DNA of 13,033 nucleotides from Lentisphaeria bacterium (GCA_016302725.1 JAEDNB010000043.1:1-13033); one strand, 5' to 3'; positions 1 through 8,489 are shown, counted from the first letter of the stretch. A program made the numbers and translations. The notes: generated from the sequence alone by a model not told the origin.

Positions 1-2087
1 TCCCCAGGCGCGGGTGTCGGTTCCGGGGCAGGCACTGCGGGATTTTGGCTTCCCCTTTCCAGGAGATTGACCTTCACCACCTGGTAGTGGGTGAGTTTGA
101 ATCCCCTTGCCTCCCGGCCCCGGAGGGGGAGGCTGGCGAATTCCACGCGGACATCCTGGAAGGAGCGGCGTCGGTTGGTGGCCAATTCCAGGGAGACGAC
201 CACATTGGCGTTGGTATAGAGGGCTTCGATGACACATCCCTCGGGGATGACGTGATATTCCCGGGAGAGGACGAACTGCCCCACCTGGAACCGTTTGGCG
301 AACCAGGTCCCCTCCTTCTTGTTTCGGTAGAGGATGGAATAGACCTGGTCCTTGTCATAGAGGAAGAGGTATTTGGCCTGTCCCACATAGGTTTTGGCCT
401 CGATGGGGATGACCTGGCAGGTGCCGTCCCCCCTCAGGGCCATGAGGCGGTCGTATTGGGTGCAGAGGAGGGGTTCGGCGTCCTTGCTGGAGGACTTGAC
501 CCCGGTTCCCACGAAGCCGTTGACGCGGTCGTGGTAGACCTTCACGTCCCGTCGCGCGATTTCCTTCCGGTCCACCTCCTGGAATCCGACGATTTGGGTT
601 CGCCTGGGGAATTGCGGCCCGTACTGTTCCAGGAGTCCCTGGAGATAGGAGACGGCATATTCCGTGAGGTCTTCCAGGTGCCGCCTGGTTTCGGCCATGG
701 CCTTTTCCAGGGCCTCCACGTCCTTCTGGTTCTTCGCCAGATCGTAGACGGAGATGCGCCGGATGGGGATTTGGAGGAGCCTTTCCACGTCCCCCTGGGT
801 GACATCCCGGAGCAGTTGTTCCCGGAAGGGCTTCAGCCCCTCCAGGACCGCCTCGTGGATTTTCGCCAGGCTGGCGCACTTTTCAATCCGCTTGTAGATG
901 CGGTTCTCGATGAAGATGCGTTCCAGGGAGAGTTTCTGGATGGCCTCCCTCTCGCTTTCCAGGGCCAGTTCCTCCTCCGTCTTCAGAATCTCCAGGAGGC
1001 GCTGGACATTCCGCCGGAGCACCTGGCTGACGGTCAGTTCCACGGGCTGGTTGTCCTGGATCACCAGGATGGTGGAATAGAGCACCTTCTGGCAGTCCGT
1101 GTAGGCATAGAGCTCCTGGATTGTCTCCTCGGCGTGGACGCCCCGCATGAGGGAAATCTCGATCTGCACCTCCGACGAGGTGAAATCATTGATGGAGGCC
1201 ATCTTCAGCTTCCCGGCACGGGCGGCCCGCTCGATGGAGGCAATCAGGGAATCCGTGGTGGAGCCGGCGGGCACCTCCCGGATGATGACCTTCTTCTCCC
1301 CCTCCGCCTCAATGCGGGCGCGCACCCGGATCTCCCCCCGCCCGTCGTCATACTTCGAGGCGTCCATCAGCCCCCCCGTGGGAAAGTCCGGGAAGACCTG
1401 GAAGGGCTGCTGGCGGAGGATGGCGATTTCCGCCTGGAGAAGTTCCGAGAAATTGTGGGGGAAGACATGGGTGGCCATGCTGACGGCCACCCCATCCTGC
1501 CCCATCATCAGGAGGGTGGGCACCTTGGAAGGCAGCACCACTGGCTCCTTGGTGCGCCCATCGTAGGAATCCACGAACTGGGTCACGGCGGGATTGAAGA
1601 GGACCGCCCGGCCAAAGGCGTTGAGACGGCATTCGATATACCGCCCGGCGGCGGCGGGGTCCCCCGTGAAGATGTTGCCAAAGTTCCCCTGGCGGTCGAT
1701 GAAATACTCCTTGTTGGCCAGCACCACCAGGGCGTCGGTGATGGAGGCGTCCCCGTGGGGATGGTATTTCATGGCCTCCCCCACCACGCTGTTGACCTTG
1801 TGCATCCGGCCGTCGTCGATGGTGTAGAGGGTATGGAGGATGCGCCGCTGGACGGGCTTCAGGCCATCGTCCACATCGGGGATGGCCCGCTCCCGGATGA
1901 CATACTCGGCGTAGACCATGAAGTTGTGCTCCATGATCTCCCGCAGGGCGTCCGCGCCCTCGTCCTCCCCGGAAAGGGAGGGGGCCTCCCCGGGAATCTC
2001 CCCCGGGGAAAAGCCCTCCGCCTCCTCCTGGGGGGGGGCCGGGAACCGGGAATCCTTTTCGTCCGATTCGACCATGGGTCCGTCCAT
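1..2087 (-). CDS. parC: Type IIA DNA topoisomerase subunit A, ParC-like (3' end off window)
   Basis: This is the DNA-breaking and rejoining subunit of a type IIA topoisomerase; it acts on chromosomal DNA with a GyrB/ParE partner not present here. About 695 codons are visible with no in-frame stop. Residues 1-46 form an acidic, proline-rich extension. The conserved breakage-reunion domain follows, with DGLKPVQRR (74-82), KYHPHGD (107-113) and the catalytic tyrosine Y150 in AAGRYIECRL. A coiled-coil-like stretch precedes a short C-terminal region (KTYVGQAKYLFLYDKDQVYS, then AKRFQVGQ) of the kind found in Bacteroidota-type ParC. I see no GyrA box (QRRGGKG), so I favour topoisomerase IV over gyrase. 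The visible end is a Pro/Ala-rich tail, so the stop is probably close. An in-frame TGA lies two codons upstream of the ATG at 2087; a second in-frame ATG is at 2075, and neither has a clear Shine-Dalgarno. It begins 24 bp after purH. If the organism has only one such subunit, it could serve as gyrase. Confidence 0.93.
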   Translation of the reverse strand, partial: MDGPMVESDEKDSRFPAPPQEEAEGFSPGEIPGEAPSLSGEDEGADALREIMEHNFMVYAEYVIRERAIPDVDDGLKPVQRRILHTLYTIDDGRMHKVNSVVGEAMKYHPHGDASITDALVVLANKEYFIDRQGNFGNIFTGDPAAAGRYIECRLNAFGRAVLFNPAVTQFVDSYDGRTKEPVVLPSKVPTLLMMGQDGVAVSMATHVFPHNFSELLQAEIAILRQQPFQVFPDFPTGGLMDASKYDDGRGEIRVRARIEAEGEKKVIIREVPAGSTTDSLIASIERAARAGKLKMASINDFTSSEVQIEISLMRGVHAEETIQELYAYTDCQKVLYSTILVIQDNQPVELTVSQVLRRNVQRLLEILKTEEELALESEREAIQKLSLERIFIENRIYKRIEKCASLAKIHEAVLEGLKPFREQLLRDVTQGDVERLLQIPIRRISVYDLAKNQKDVEALEKAMAETRRHLEDLTEYAVSYLQGLLEQYGPQFPRRTQIVGFQEVDRKEIARRDVKVYHDRVNGFVGTGVKSSSKDAEPLLCTQYDRLMALRGDGTCQVIPIEAKTYVGQAKYLFLYDKDQVYSILYRNKKEGTWFAKRFQVGQFVLSREYHVIPEGCVIEALYTNANVVVSLELATNRRRSFQDVRVEFASLPLRGREARGFKLTHYQVVKVNLLERGSQNPAVPAPEPTPAPG
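2030..2038. repeat. C9 (minus strand) homopolymer inside the parC N-terminal extension
   Basis: Nine consecutive G on the plus strand (C on the coding strand) fall in the low-complexity N-terminal extension of the topoisomerase gene, encoding part of its PAPPQ stretch. Slippage of one base would frameshift the gene just after its start. The tract could be a slippage site or simply a composition effect; it is also a place to suspect a sequencing error. Confidence 0.8.
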
Positions 2088-2111
2088 TCGTCAGGGGGAT
2101 GAAAGGCAAGC

Positions 2112-3227
2112 CTAGTGGTGGGAGAAGACCCGCTCGGGGGCGTGGTAGAGGGCGACGCCCAGTTCATTGGCCCGCTGAATCACCTCCGCGTCCTTGATGG
2201 AGCCCGCAGGGGCGATGATGGCGGTAACCCCCGCCTTGGCGGCCACCTCCACCCCGTCGTAGAAGGGGAAGAAGCCATCGGATGCCATGACGCACGCCTG
2301 GAAGGTCTCCTTCCCCTCGTATTTCCGGAACTTCTCAATGGCCTTCTCCACGGCCCCCACACGGTCCTGCTCCCCGGTGCCCACACAGAGGGTGCCGCCG
2401 TTCTTCACCATGACCACGCCGTTGGAGCGCACGGAGATGTTGATATACCAGGCGGTCAGCAGGTCCTCCTTCTGGGCCTCGGTCGCCTGGACTGTGCTCT
2501 CCACATGCCCCAGGGCCTTGCTGTCCGCCGCGGCGGGCTTCAAGTCCTCCACGCCACGCAGGTGGGTCAGGAGGGGGTCGGCCACCACCAGGGAGCCGTC
2601 GGCCAGCACCTTGATTGTCCGGTGCCCGGTGGTGTCGTCGCCCACGAACTTGGGGAGTTTTTCCAGGTCTCCGCACTGGAGGATGCGGATCTGCTTGTTG
2701 AGGGTGACGTCGGGATTGGAGAAGACGGCCAGGGCCTCCGGGGTGAAGCCGGGGGCCACCACGCACTCCACGAAGGTGGACATGATTTCCTGGGCGGTCT
2801 CCTGGTCCACAGTGCGGTTGAAGGCGATGACGGAGCCGAAGGCGGCGCGGGGGTCGCAGTCCCTGGCCTTCACATAGACCTGGCAAAGGGTTTCATCCCC
2901 CATGGCCACGGCGGCGCCGCAGGGGTTCACGTGCTTCATGCAGGCGCAGGCGGGGCGGCGGAAATACTTCACGATGTTCAAGGAGTAGCTGATGTCCTCC
3001 AGGTTGGTCTGGGAGAGCCCGTTCTTCCCCGTCTTGAGCACCTTCATGTCGCCGATGACGCAGTCGTCGGCCTGGGCGGGCTTGTAGTAGGCGGCGGTCT
3101 GATGGGGGTTGGTGCCGTAGCGGAGGTCATCCACCTTCACATAGGCGACCCCGCCGAACTCCGCGGTCTGGGGATACTCCCCCTTGTTCTGGGTGAGGTA
3201 GGTCTTGCGGTTCAGGGCTTCGGACAT
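2112..3227 (-). CDS. purH: Stand-alone AICAR formyltransferase (PurH AICARFT domain only)
   Basis: This 371-residue enzyme is predicted to transfer a formyl group from 10-formyltetrahydrofolate to AICAR, giving FAICAR, the penultimate step of purine synthesis in the cytoplasm. Family signatures run along its whole length: LRYGTNPHQ (35-43), the catalytic-type KHVNPCGAA (98-106), DPRAAFGSVIAFN (125-137), SNGVVMVKNG (268-277) and ASDGFFPFYDG (315-325), then a glycine-rich stretch IIAPAGSIKD (337-346). Ordinary PurH is about 520 residues and starts with an MGS-like IMP cyclohydrolase domain; that domain is absent. A longer frame upstream would overlap the ABC transporter gene, so I chose the ATG at 3227, which has GGAG 11 bases upstream. 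It lies 133 bp after the ABC gene and 24 bp before parC. Ring closure to IMP must come from a separate protein. Confidence 0.92.
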   Translation of the reverse strand: MSEALNRKTYLTQNKGEYPQTAEFGGVAYVKVDDLRYGTNPHQTAAYYKPAQADDCVIGDMKVLKTGKNGLSQTNLEDISYSLNIVKYFRRPACACMKHVNPCGAAVAMGDETLCQVYVKARDCDPRAAFGSVIAFNRTVDQETAQEIMSTFVECVVAPGFTPEALAVFSNPDVTLNKQIRILQCGDLEKLPKFVGDDTTGHRTIKVLADGSLVVADPLLTHLRGVEDLKPAAADSKALGHVESTVQATEAQKEDLLTAWYINISVRSNGVVMVKNGGTLCVGTGEQDRVGAVEKAIEKFRKYEGKETFQACVMASDGFFPFYDGVEVAAKAGVTAIIAPAGSIKDAEVIQRANELGVALYHAPERVFSHH

Positions 3228-3360
3228 TTCTTTGCGTTCTCCATGAATGAGCCCCGCCAGGGGGGCAGCGTGGGGCCGCCCTTGACGGGAGGGGATTGAC
3301 GACGGGGGGAAGGGAGCGGTCCAGGTGGCTTCCTTCCAAGGGGGGGCTTGGGGGCGCGGC
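3228..3360 (-). other. Intergenic spacer between ABC exporter and purH, with weak hairpins
   Basis: This 133-bp gap is very GC-rich. Just after the ABC stop lies a short inverted repeat, CCAAG (3336-3340) with CTTGG (3347-3351) around six bases. A second inverted repeat, GCCCC (3251-3255) with GGGGC (3272-3276), sits just upstream of the purH ribosome binding site. Neither is followed by a T-tract, so I do not call a terminator, and I see no AT-rich -10 box. Partial attenuation or RNA processing is possible. Confidence 0.35.
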
Positions 3361-5409
3361 CTATTCGCCGGCCGGCCCCTGCATCTGGGCCAGCCGGCAG
3401 TAGATGCCGCCTGCCTGGCGGAGCTGGGCGTCGGTGCCCCGTTCCACCACACGCCCCTTCTCCAGGACCAGGATGCAGGAAGCGGCCTGGATGGTGGAGA
3501 GGCGGTGGGCGATGGCCAGCACCGTCCGGTTTCGCATCACATTGTTGAGGGCCTCCTGGACCAGGCGTTCCGTGACGGTGTCCAGGGCGCTGGTGGCCTC
3601 GTCCAGGATGAGGATGGGGGGATTGCGCAGGATGGCGCGGGCGATGGCGATGCGCTGTTTCTGGCCGCCGGAGAGCAGGTCTCCCCTTTCGCCCACGATT
3701 CTCTGGAAGCCGTCGGGGTGTTCCTGGATGAACTCCAGGGCCTTTGCCTGGCGGGCGGCCTCCTCCACCTCCTGGCGGGTGGCCTGCGGCCTGCCATAGC
3801 GGATGTTTTCCTCGATGGTGGTGTTGAAGAGGAAGGTATCCTGGGAGACCACGCCCACCAGGTTGCGGAAGTCGGTCACGTCCAGGTCCCGCAGGTCCAC
3901 GCCATCCAGCTCCACGGCCCCCCCGGTGGGGTCGTAGAAGCGCGCCAGGAGATTGGCCACGGTGCTCTTTCCGCTTCCGGTCTGCCCCACCAGGGCCACC
4001 ATCTCCCCCTTCCGGATGGACAGGTCCAGCCCCTGGAGCACATCCTGCCCCTCCGGGGTATACCGGAAGGAGACATCGCGGAACTGGATTTCCCGCTGGA
4101 ATCCCCGGACGTGGCGGGGGTTGGGGGAGACGGGGAGGGAGTTGTCCTGGTCCAGCACCTGGAAGAAGCGTTCAGCGGCGGCGGCGCCCTTCTGCAGGCC
4201 TGCGTTCACCTTGACCAAATCCTTGATGGGCTTGTACATGCTCTGGGCGGCAAAGGCCATCCCCCCCAGCACCCCCAGGGTCAGGCCGTTGACGTAGCAA
4301 AGCCAGATGAAGACCCCCGCCAGCACCATGGCGGAAACCTGAAGGATGGGGGGCACCGCCACCTCCGCCCGGATGGCCCGGCGCAACGCCCGGAAATAGC
4401 GCTCGTTCACCTGCCGGAAACTCTCCTTCTCCCTGGCCTCCTGGCGGAAGGCGCGAATCACCTTGATGCCCGAAAAACTCTCCTGCATCCTGTCGGTCAC
4501 CACCGCCACGCCGTCCAGCACCCGGTGCTCGAAGCGCTTCAGGAGGCGGCAGAGGGCGTACAGGGGGATGACGGCCGCCAGGAGAAGGGCCACCACCAGG
4601 CCAAACTTCCAGTCCAGCCTGGCCTCCACGGCCGTCATCACCAGGTAGGAGCCCGCCGCCAGGATCTGGATGGGGGCCACGATGAGTTCAGGGAAATTGT
4701 TGGAGATGATGCTCTCCACGGCATTGATGTCGTTGGTGCACCGGCTAATCAGGGTGCCCACCGCCATGTCCTTCCGGGAGTAGAAGGCCTGGGACTGCTC
4801 CATGAGGTGGTTGAAGAGCGCACCCCGCATGTCGGTCACCACCCGTGCGCCCAGCCACTTCAGGCAATAGCGGTTTCCCAGGATGGCCAGGGCCTGCATC
4901 AGGAAGAAGACCCCCAGCCCCGCCAGGAGCAGGACCACAATCCCCTTCGTCAGGTGCTGCCCATCCCCCCGGTCCACCTGGGGGAGCCCCGCCCTCTCCA
5001 GCCAACGGTTGGCCGCGTCCACGTATTTTCCGATTTTCGCCGTCTGGCGGTCGAAGGCGCCCTGCTCCCCCCGGGGCGCCTCCCCTTCCCCCGCAGGCTC
5101 CGGGAACTCCGCCGGGGCGGAAACCGCCGTGGCCTCCCCCAGGGGAGGGGCTTCAGGGGAGTCCACCCCCTGCACCAGGGGCGGGGGGGAGACGGGGAAG
5201 GCGGCGCCGCCCTCCAGTCCCGTGGCCACCATCCCCACCATGCGGCAGAGGGCCATCAGGGCGCCGCCCTCCACCAGGGCGAAGGCGACCCCCACCAGGA
5301 AGGGGAGCCAATGGCGCAGGGCATACGCCCCCAGGAGCCTGCGGTATGCCCCGAAGAGGCTTCCCTGGGGCTTTTCCCGCAAACGGGAACTGTGCGACTT
5401 TCTACCCAT
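3361..5409 (-). CDS. MsbA-like ABC exporter half-transporter with a large TM1-TM2 insert
   Basis: This 682-residue type IV ABC exporter fuses a membrane domain to an ATPase and should act as a homodimer in the inner membrane, exporting a lipid, peptide or drug. Hydrophobic segments lie near residues 34-62, 156-177, 240-290 and 353-395. The ATPase has Walker A GQTGSGKS (475-482), Q-loop VVSQDTFLF (520-528), signature LSGGQKQR (579-586), Walker B ILILDEATSALD (D603, E604) and H-loop H635 in AHRLST. Between the first and second membrane segments lies a roughly 95-residue Pro/Glu/Ala-rich insert (about 63-155), far longer than the short loop of MsbA and predicted to be periplasmic. The gene starts 19 bp after the sugar aminotransferase, which hints at a cell-envelope glycolipid substrate, but sequence alone does not show what is exported. 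The Shine-Dalgarno before the ATG at 5409 is weak. Confidence 0.93.
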   Translation of the reverse strand: MGRKSHSSRLREKPQGSLFGAYRRLLGAYALRHWLPFLVGVAFALVEGGALMALCRMVGMVATGLEGGAAFPVSPPPLVQGVDSPEAPPLGEATAVSAPAEFPEPAGEGEAPRGEQGAFDRQTAKIGKYVDAANRWLERAGLPQVDRGDGQHLTKGIVVLLLAGLGVFFLMQALAILGNRYCLKWLGARVVTDMRGALFNHLMEQSQAFYSRKDMAVGTLISRCTNDINAVESIISNNFPELIVAPIQILAAGSYLVMTAVEARLDWKFGLVVALLLAAVIPLYALCRLLKRFEHRVLDGVAVVTDRMQESFSGIKVIRAFRQEAREKESFRQVNERYFRALRRAIRAEVAVPPILQVSAMVLAGVFIWLCYVNGLTLGVLGGMAFAAQSMYKPIKDLVKVNAGLQKGAAAAERFFQVLDQDNSLPVSPNPRHVRGFQREIQFRDVSFRYTPEGQDVLQGLDLSIRKGEMVALVGQTGSGKSTVANLLARFYDPTGGAVELDGVDLRDLDVTDFRNLVGVVSQDTFLFNTTIEENIRYGRPQATRQEVEEAARQAKALEFIQEHPDGFQRIVGERGDLLSGGQKQRIAIARAILRNPPILILDEATSALDTVTERLVQEALNNVMRNRTVLAIAHRLSTIQAASCILVLEKGRVVERGTDAQLRQAGGIYCRLAQMQGPAGE

Positions 5410-5428
5410 GTCCGGCGGAGGCGGGGCG

Positions 5429-6541
5429 CTAGGCGAGAAGCTCCCGGATGGCCTGGGCCACCTCCTCCTTCTGGGCCAGGGTCAGTTCCGGGAAGATGGG
5501 CAGGGCCAAGGTCTCCCTGGCCGCGCGCTCGCTCTCGGGGAAGTCCCCCTCCTTGTGGCCCAGGGAACGGAAGCACTCCTGGAGATGGAGGGGGATGGGA
5601 TAGTAGACGGCGCTGCCAATCCCCCGCTCCTTCAGCCCCTGCCAGACATGGTCCCGGCGGCCGCCGCCAATCCGGATGACATACTGGTTGAAGACGTGGC
5701 GCGTGGCATAGGGTGCGGCCTTCGGGGTCTCCACGCCGTCGATGCCCTGGAGGAGCCTGTCGTAGTCCCGGGCATTCTGCTGGCGGGCGCGGGTCCAGTC
5801 GTCCAGGTGGGGGAGTTTGGCCAGCAGCACCACCGCCTGGAGGGCGTCCAGGCGGAAGTTGCTCCCGATGAGATGGTGGTGGTATTGGGGGGCCATGCCG
5901 TGGTTGCGGAGGACCTTCAGCTTCTCGGCCTTGGCGGGGTCGTTGCAGATGACCATGCCGCCGTCTCCGAAGCACCCCAGGTTCTTGCTGGGGAAGAAGG
6001 AGAGGCACCCGTAGTCCCCCAGGGAGCCGACCCGCCGGCCCCGCCATTCGGCGCCGATGGCCTGGCAGGCGTCCTCGATGACCGGGAGGCCGTGGCGGCG
6101 GGCCACCTCCAGGAGCGTCCCCATCTCCGCCGCCTGCCCATAGAGGTGGACGGGGATGATGGCGCGGGTGCGGGGGGTGATTTTCGCCTCCAGCTGGGAG
6201 GCATCCAGGTTGTAGGTCTCCGGGTCGATGTCCACGAAGACAGGCTCCGCGCCACAGCGGCAGACGGCACCCGCCGTGGCGAAGAAGGTATAGGGGGAGG
6301 TGATGACCTGGTCGCCGGGGCCCACCCCCTCCGCCATGAGGGCGATCTGGAGGGCGTCGGAGCCGGAGGAGACCCCGCAGGCAAAGGCGCCGCCGCAGAC
6401 CCGGGCCACCTTCTCCTCCAATTCCTCCACCTTCGGCCCCAGGATGAACTGCTGGCTGGCACAAAGCTCCTCCAGCTGGGGAAGAAGCTCCGGCTGGAGG
6501 GAGGAATACTGCTGTTTCAGGTCCAGAAGGGGTACGCTCAT
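5429..6541 (-). CDS. DegT/DnrJ/EryC1/StrS-family PLP-dependent sugar aminotransferase
   Basis: This 370-residue cytoplasmic enzyme is predicted to transfer an amino group, usually from glutamate, onto a nucleotide-linked keto-sugar used in LPS, O-antigen or glycan synthesis. It shows the family features in order: an LDLKQQY-type start, GVSSGSDALQIAL (56-68), FVDIDPETYNLD (102-113), EDACQAIGAEW (156-166, where D157 would contact the pyridine nitrogen of PLP), SFFPSKNLG (181-189) with the Schiff-base lysine K186, and GDGGM (192-196). Length and motifs are complete. The overall pattern resembles WbpE/WlbC-type enzymes that make acetamido-amino-uronic sugars, but exact substrate cannot be assigned. 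The ATG at 6541 has AGGA eight bases upstream. It lies 57 bp after recJ and 19 bp before an ABC exporter. Confidence 0.93.
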   Translation of the reverse strand: MSVPLLDLKQQYSSLQPELLPQLEELCASQQFILGPKVEELEEKVARVCGGAFACGVSSGSDALQIALMAEGVGPGDQVITSPYTFFATAGAVCRCGAEPVFVDIDPETYNLDASQLEAKITPRTRAIIPVHLYGQAAEMGTLLEVARRHGLPVIEDACQAIGAEWRGRRVGSLGDYGCLSFFPSKNLGCFGDGGMVICNDPAKAEKLKVLRNHGMAPQYHHHLIGSNFRLDALQAVVLLAKLPHLDDWTRARQQNARDYDRLLQGIDGVETPKAAPYATRHVFNQYVIRIGGGRRDHVWQGLKERGIGSAVYYPIPLHLQECFRSLGHKEGDFPESERAARETLALPIFPELTLAQKEEVAQAIRELLA

Positions 6542-6598
6542 AGGGGAAATCCTGGGAAGGGGGAAGGCAGAGGGCTCGGGGAAAAGGGGCGGAGGGCG

Positions 6599-8422
6599 CT
6601 ACTGCGCCGCAGACGGACGGATGTCGTGGATGCGGAGCTGGGGCACCTCCTTGTCGTGGTACCGGTTGATGTGGGGGGAGTAGACGATGTCCCAGGGGCC
6701 CGGGGGAAAGTCGGAAGGAAGCCGGGAGAAGGCGATGAACTGCATTCGGGTCCCCGCCGCGTCCCGCACCATGCCCCGGGTGTGGTCCCGCCCGGCGGGC
6801 ACCTTCCGCTCCGGCATCACCCCGCGGGTGATGAAGATGGGCTCCGTGTTGCCGTGCCCAAAGGGCTCCAGCTCCTTCAGCTCCTGGAAGAAGACCTCGT
6901 CCATCTCCGCAAAGGCGACCTCGCCGCAGATGGAGAGGCTGGGCTGCATGGACTCGATGCCCAGGACCTTCTGGACGGCTGCGTCAAACTCCTGGCAGAA
7001 CTTCTCCAGGTTGGCCTCCTCCAGGGAAAGGCCGGCGGCCATGGCGTGGCCCCCGAAGCGGATGAGGGAATCCTTGCATTCGTCCAGCACCTGGACCAGG
7101 TTCAGGGTGCGCAGGGAACGGGCGCTTCCGGTGAACTGCCCCGAGGGGTCCCGGGTGAGGACAACGCTGGGGCGATGGTAGCGGCGGGTCAGGCGGCTGG
7201 CCACAATCCCCACCACCCCCTGGTGCCAGGAATCACTCCAGACCACCAGGGAACGGGCCACCTCCAGCCCCCGGGGGCTTCCCGCCTTGTAGCGCCTCTC
7301 AATCTGCTCCTCGGCCTCGTTCACCACACGCTCCTCAATGGTCTGGCGCTCCCGGTTCAGGTTGTCCAGAACCGCCGCCAGTTCCTTGGCCTTCTCCACG
7401 TCGCTGGCCTCCAGGAGCCGGAGGGAGTCGGTGGGGTCCCCCATGCGGCCCGTGGCGTTGATGCGGGGCGCCAGGCGGTAGGTGATGTCCGTGGTGGCCA
7501 GGGATTCCCCCACCTTGGCAATGTCGCAAAGCTCGTGGACGCCGGGACGGGTCTGCATGGAGAGCACCTTCAGCCCCTGGCGCACCAAAATCCGGTTCTC
7601 GTTCAGCAGGGGGACGATGTCCGCCACCGTCCCCAGGGCAACCAAGTCCAGCACCGCATGAAGGTCCGTCTCCTCCCCGCCGATGCCGTTCTCCACCCCA
7701 TATTTCAGGAAGGCGGAGGCCACCTTGTAGGCCACGCCCACCCCCGCCAGGTCCTCCGTGCCCTTGGGGGCGCCGGGAAGCTTGGGGTCCACCACCACCA
7801 TCCACTCCTGGGAACCCGTGTCCGCCGGAAGCCCCAGCCCGATGGAACCCACCCCGGAAACCCCGCCGTTGATGGGGGTGGGGCCGGGGGTGTGGTGGTC
7901 CGTGATGATCAAGTCCAGGCGGATGGCCCGCGCCGCATCCACCGCATCATAGCTGGTGATGCCGCAGTCCACCGTCACCAACAGCTCGCAACGCCCCTTG
8001 GCGTTCTTGTTGATGGAATCCGCCGTCAACCCATACCCGTCGTCTATCCGGTGGGGAAGGTAGCAGCTGACCTGCGCCCCGTTCTCCCGCAACACCCAGG
8101 CAAGAAGGGCCGTGGCCGTGATTCCGTCCGTGTCATAGTCCCCGTGAATCATGATCCGCTGGTTCTTCTGGATCGCCTCCCAAAGCCGACGGGCGGCATC
8201 CTTCGTGCCCGGAAGCAAATAGGGATCGCCCAGGTTCTCCATCTCCGGGTGCAGGAAATTCTGCAGCGTCTCCGGCGTCACCCCCCGAGCCGCCAACACC
8301 AGCCCAATGGGACGGGATACCGAGGCCTCGTCCATCAGACGGTTCACCAAATCCATGTCGGGATGGAAAAACTCCCAGACCCGATTCTCCTGCTCGTGCG
8401 TACGAAAACTCGACGATTCCAT
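6599..8422 (-). CDS. recJ: Single-stranded-DNA-specific 5'-3' exonuclease RecJ
   Basis: RecJ degrades single-stranded DNA from the 5' end during recombination and mismatch or base-excision repair, using Mn/Mg in a DHH-family active site. This 607-residue protein has the metal-binding motifs in order: DYDTDG (95-100), VDCGI (151-155), TDHH (174-177) and GTVADIVPL (264-272). The DHHA1 half carries INATGRMGDP (321-330), SWHQGVVGIVASRL (398-411) and GGHAMAAG (457-464), followed by an OB-like C-terminal region. Between DHH and the conserved DPKLPG (212-217) there is a glycine-rich insert of about 20 residues relative to E. coli RecJ. The ATG at 8422 is preceded by AGAAGGA, 13 bases away, which is rather long spacing. 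It is the first gene of the minus-strand block, directly behind the promoter at 8462-8489. Confidence 0.96.
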   Translation of the reverse strand: MESSSFRTHEQENRVWEFFHPDMDLVNRLMDEASVSRPIGLVLAARGVTPETLQNFLHPEMENLGDPYLLPGTKDAARRLWEAIQKNQRIMIHGDYDTDGITATALLAWVLRENGAQVSCYLPHRIDDGYGLTADSINKNAKGRCELLVTVDCGITSYDAVDAARAIRLDLIITDHHTPGPTPINGGVSGVGSIGLGLPADTGSQEWMVVVDPKLPGAPKGTEDLAGVGVAYKVASAFLKYGVENGIGGEETDLHAVLDLVALGTVADIVPLLNENRILVRQGLKVLSMQTRPGVHELCDIAKVGESLATTDITYRLAPRINATGRMGDPTDSLRLLEASDVEKAKELAAVLDNLNRERQTIEERVVNEAEEQIERRYKAGSPRGLEVARSLVVWSDSWHQGVVGIVASRLTRRYHRPSVVLTRDPSGQFTGSARSLRTLNLVQVLDECKDSLIRFGGHAMAAGLSLEEANLEKFCQEFDAAVQKVLGIESMQPSLSICGEVAFAEMDEVFFQELKELEPFGHGNTEPIFITRGVMPERKVPAGRDHTRGMVRDAAGTRMQFIAFSRLPSDFPPGPWDIVYSPHINRYHDKEVPQLRIHDIRPSAAQ

Positions 8423-8461
8423 AAGTAAAACCCAATCCTTCTAATTTCAGCGCTCCCTTTC

Positions 8462-8489
8462 ACTATATGCCCGATTTCCCGGAATTCAA
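8462..8489 (-). promoter_or_regulatory. Predicted sigma70-type promoter for the recJ block
   Basis: On the minus strand, -35 TTGAAT (8489-8484) and -10 TATAGT (8467-8462) are separated by 16 bp. Transcription would begin near 8455, giving a leader of about 33 bases before the recJ ATG. This is the best promoter match in the window; it lies in the only extended AT-rich stretch and points at the five minus-strand genes. Confidence 0.65.

Noticed and set aside
3228..3452. An N-terminal extension of the AICAR formyltransferase to 3452
   Set aside because: The added residues are low-complexity, overlap the end of the ABC gene and do not resemble the MGS-like cyclohydrolase domain.
4883..8428. A 1181-codon open frame on the plus strand, antisense to the ABC exporter, aminotransferase and recJ
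   Set aside because: Its translation shows no family motif and is the compositional mirror of well-supported genes. Long antisense frames are expected with GC-rich codon usage. The same applies to the long frames at 45-2102, 2115-3299, 3325-5679 and the minus-strand frame at 8700-11864.
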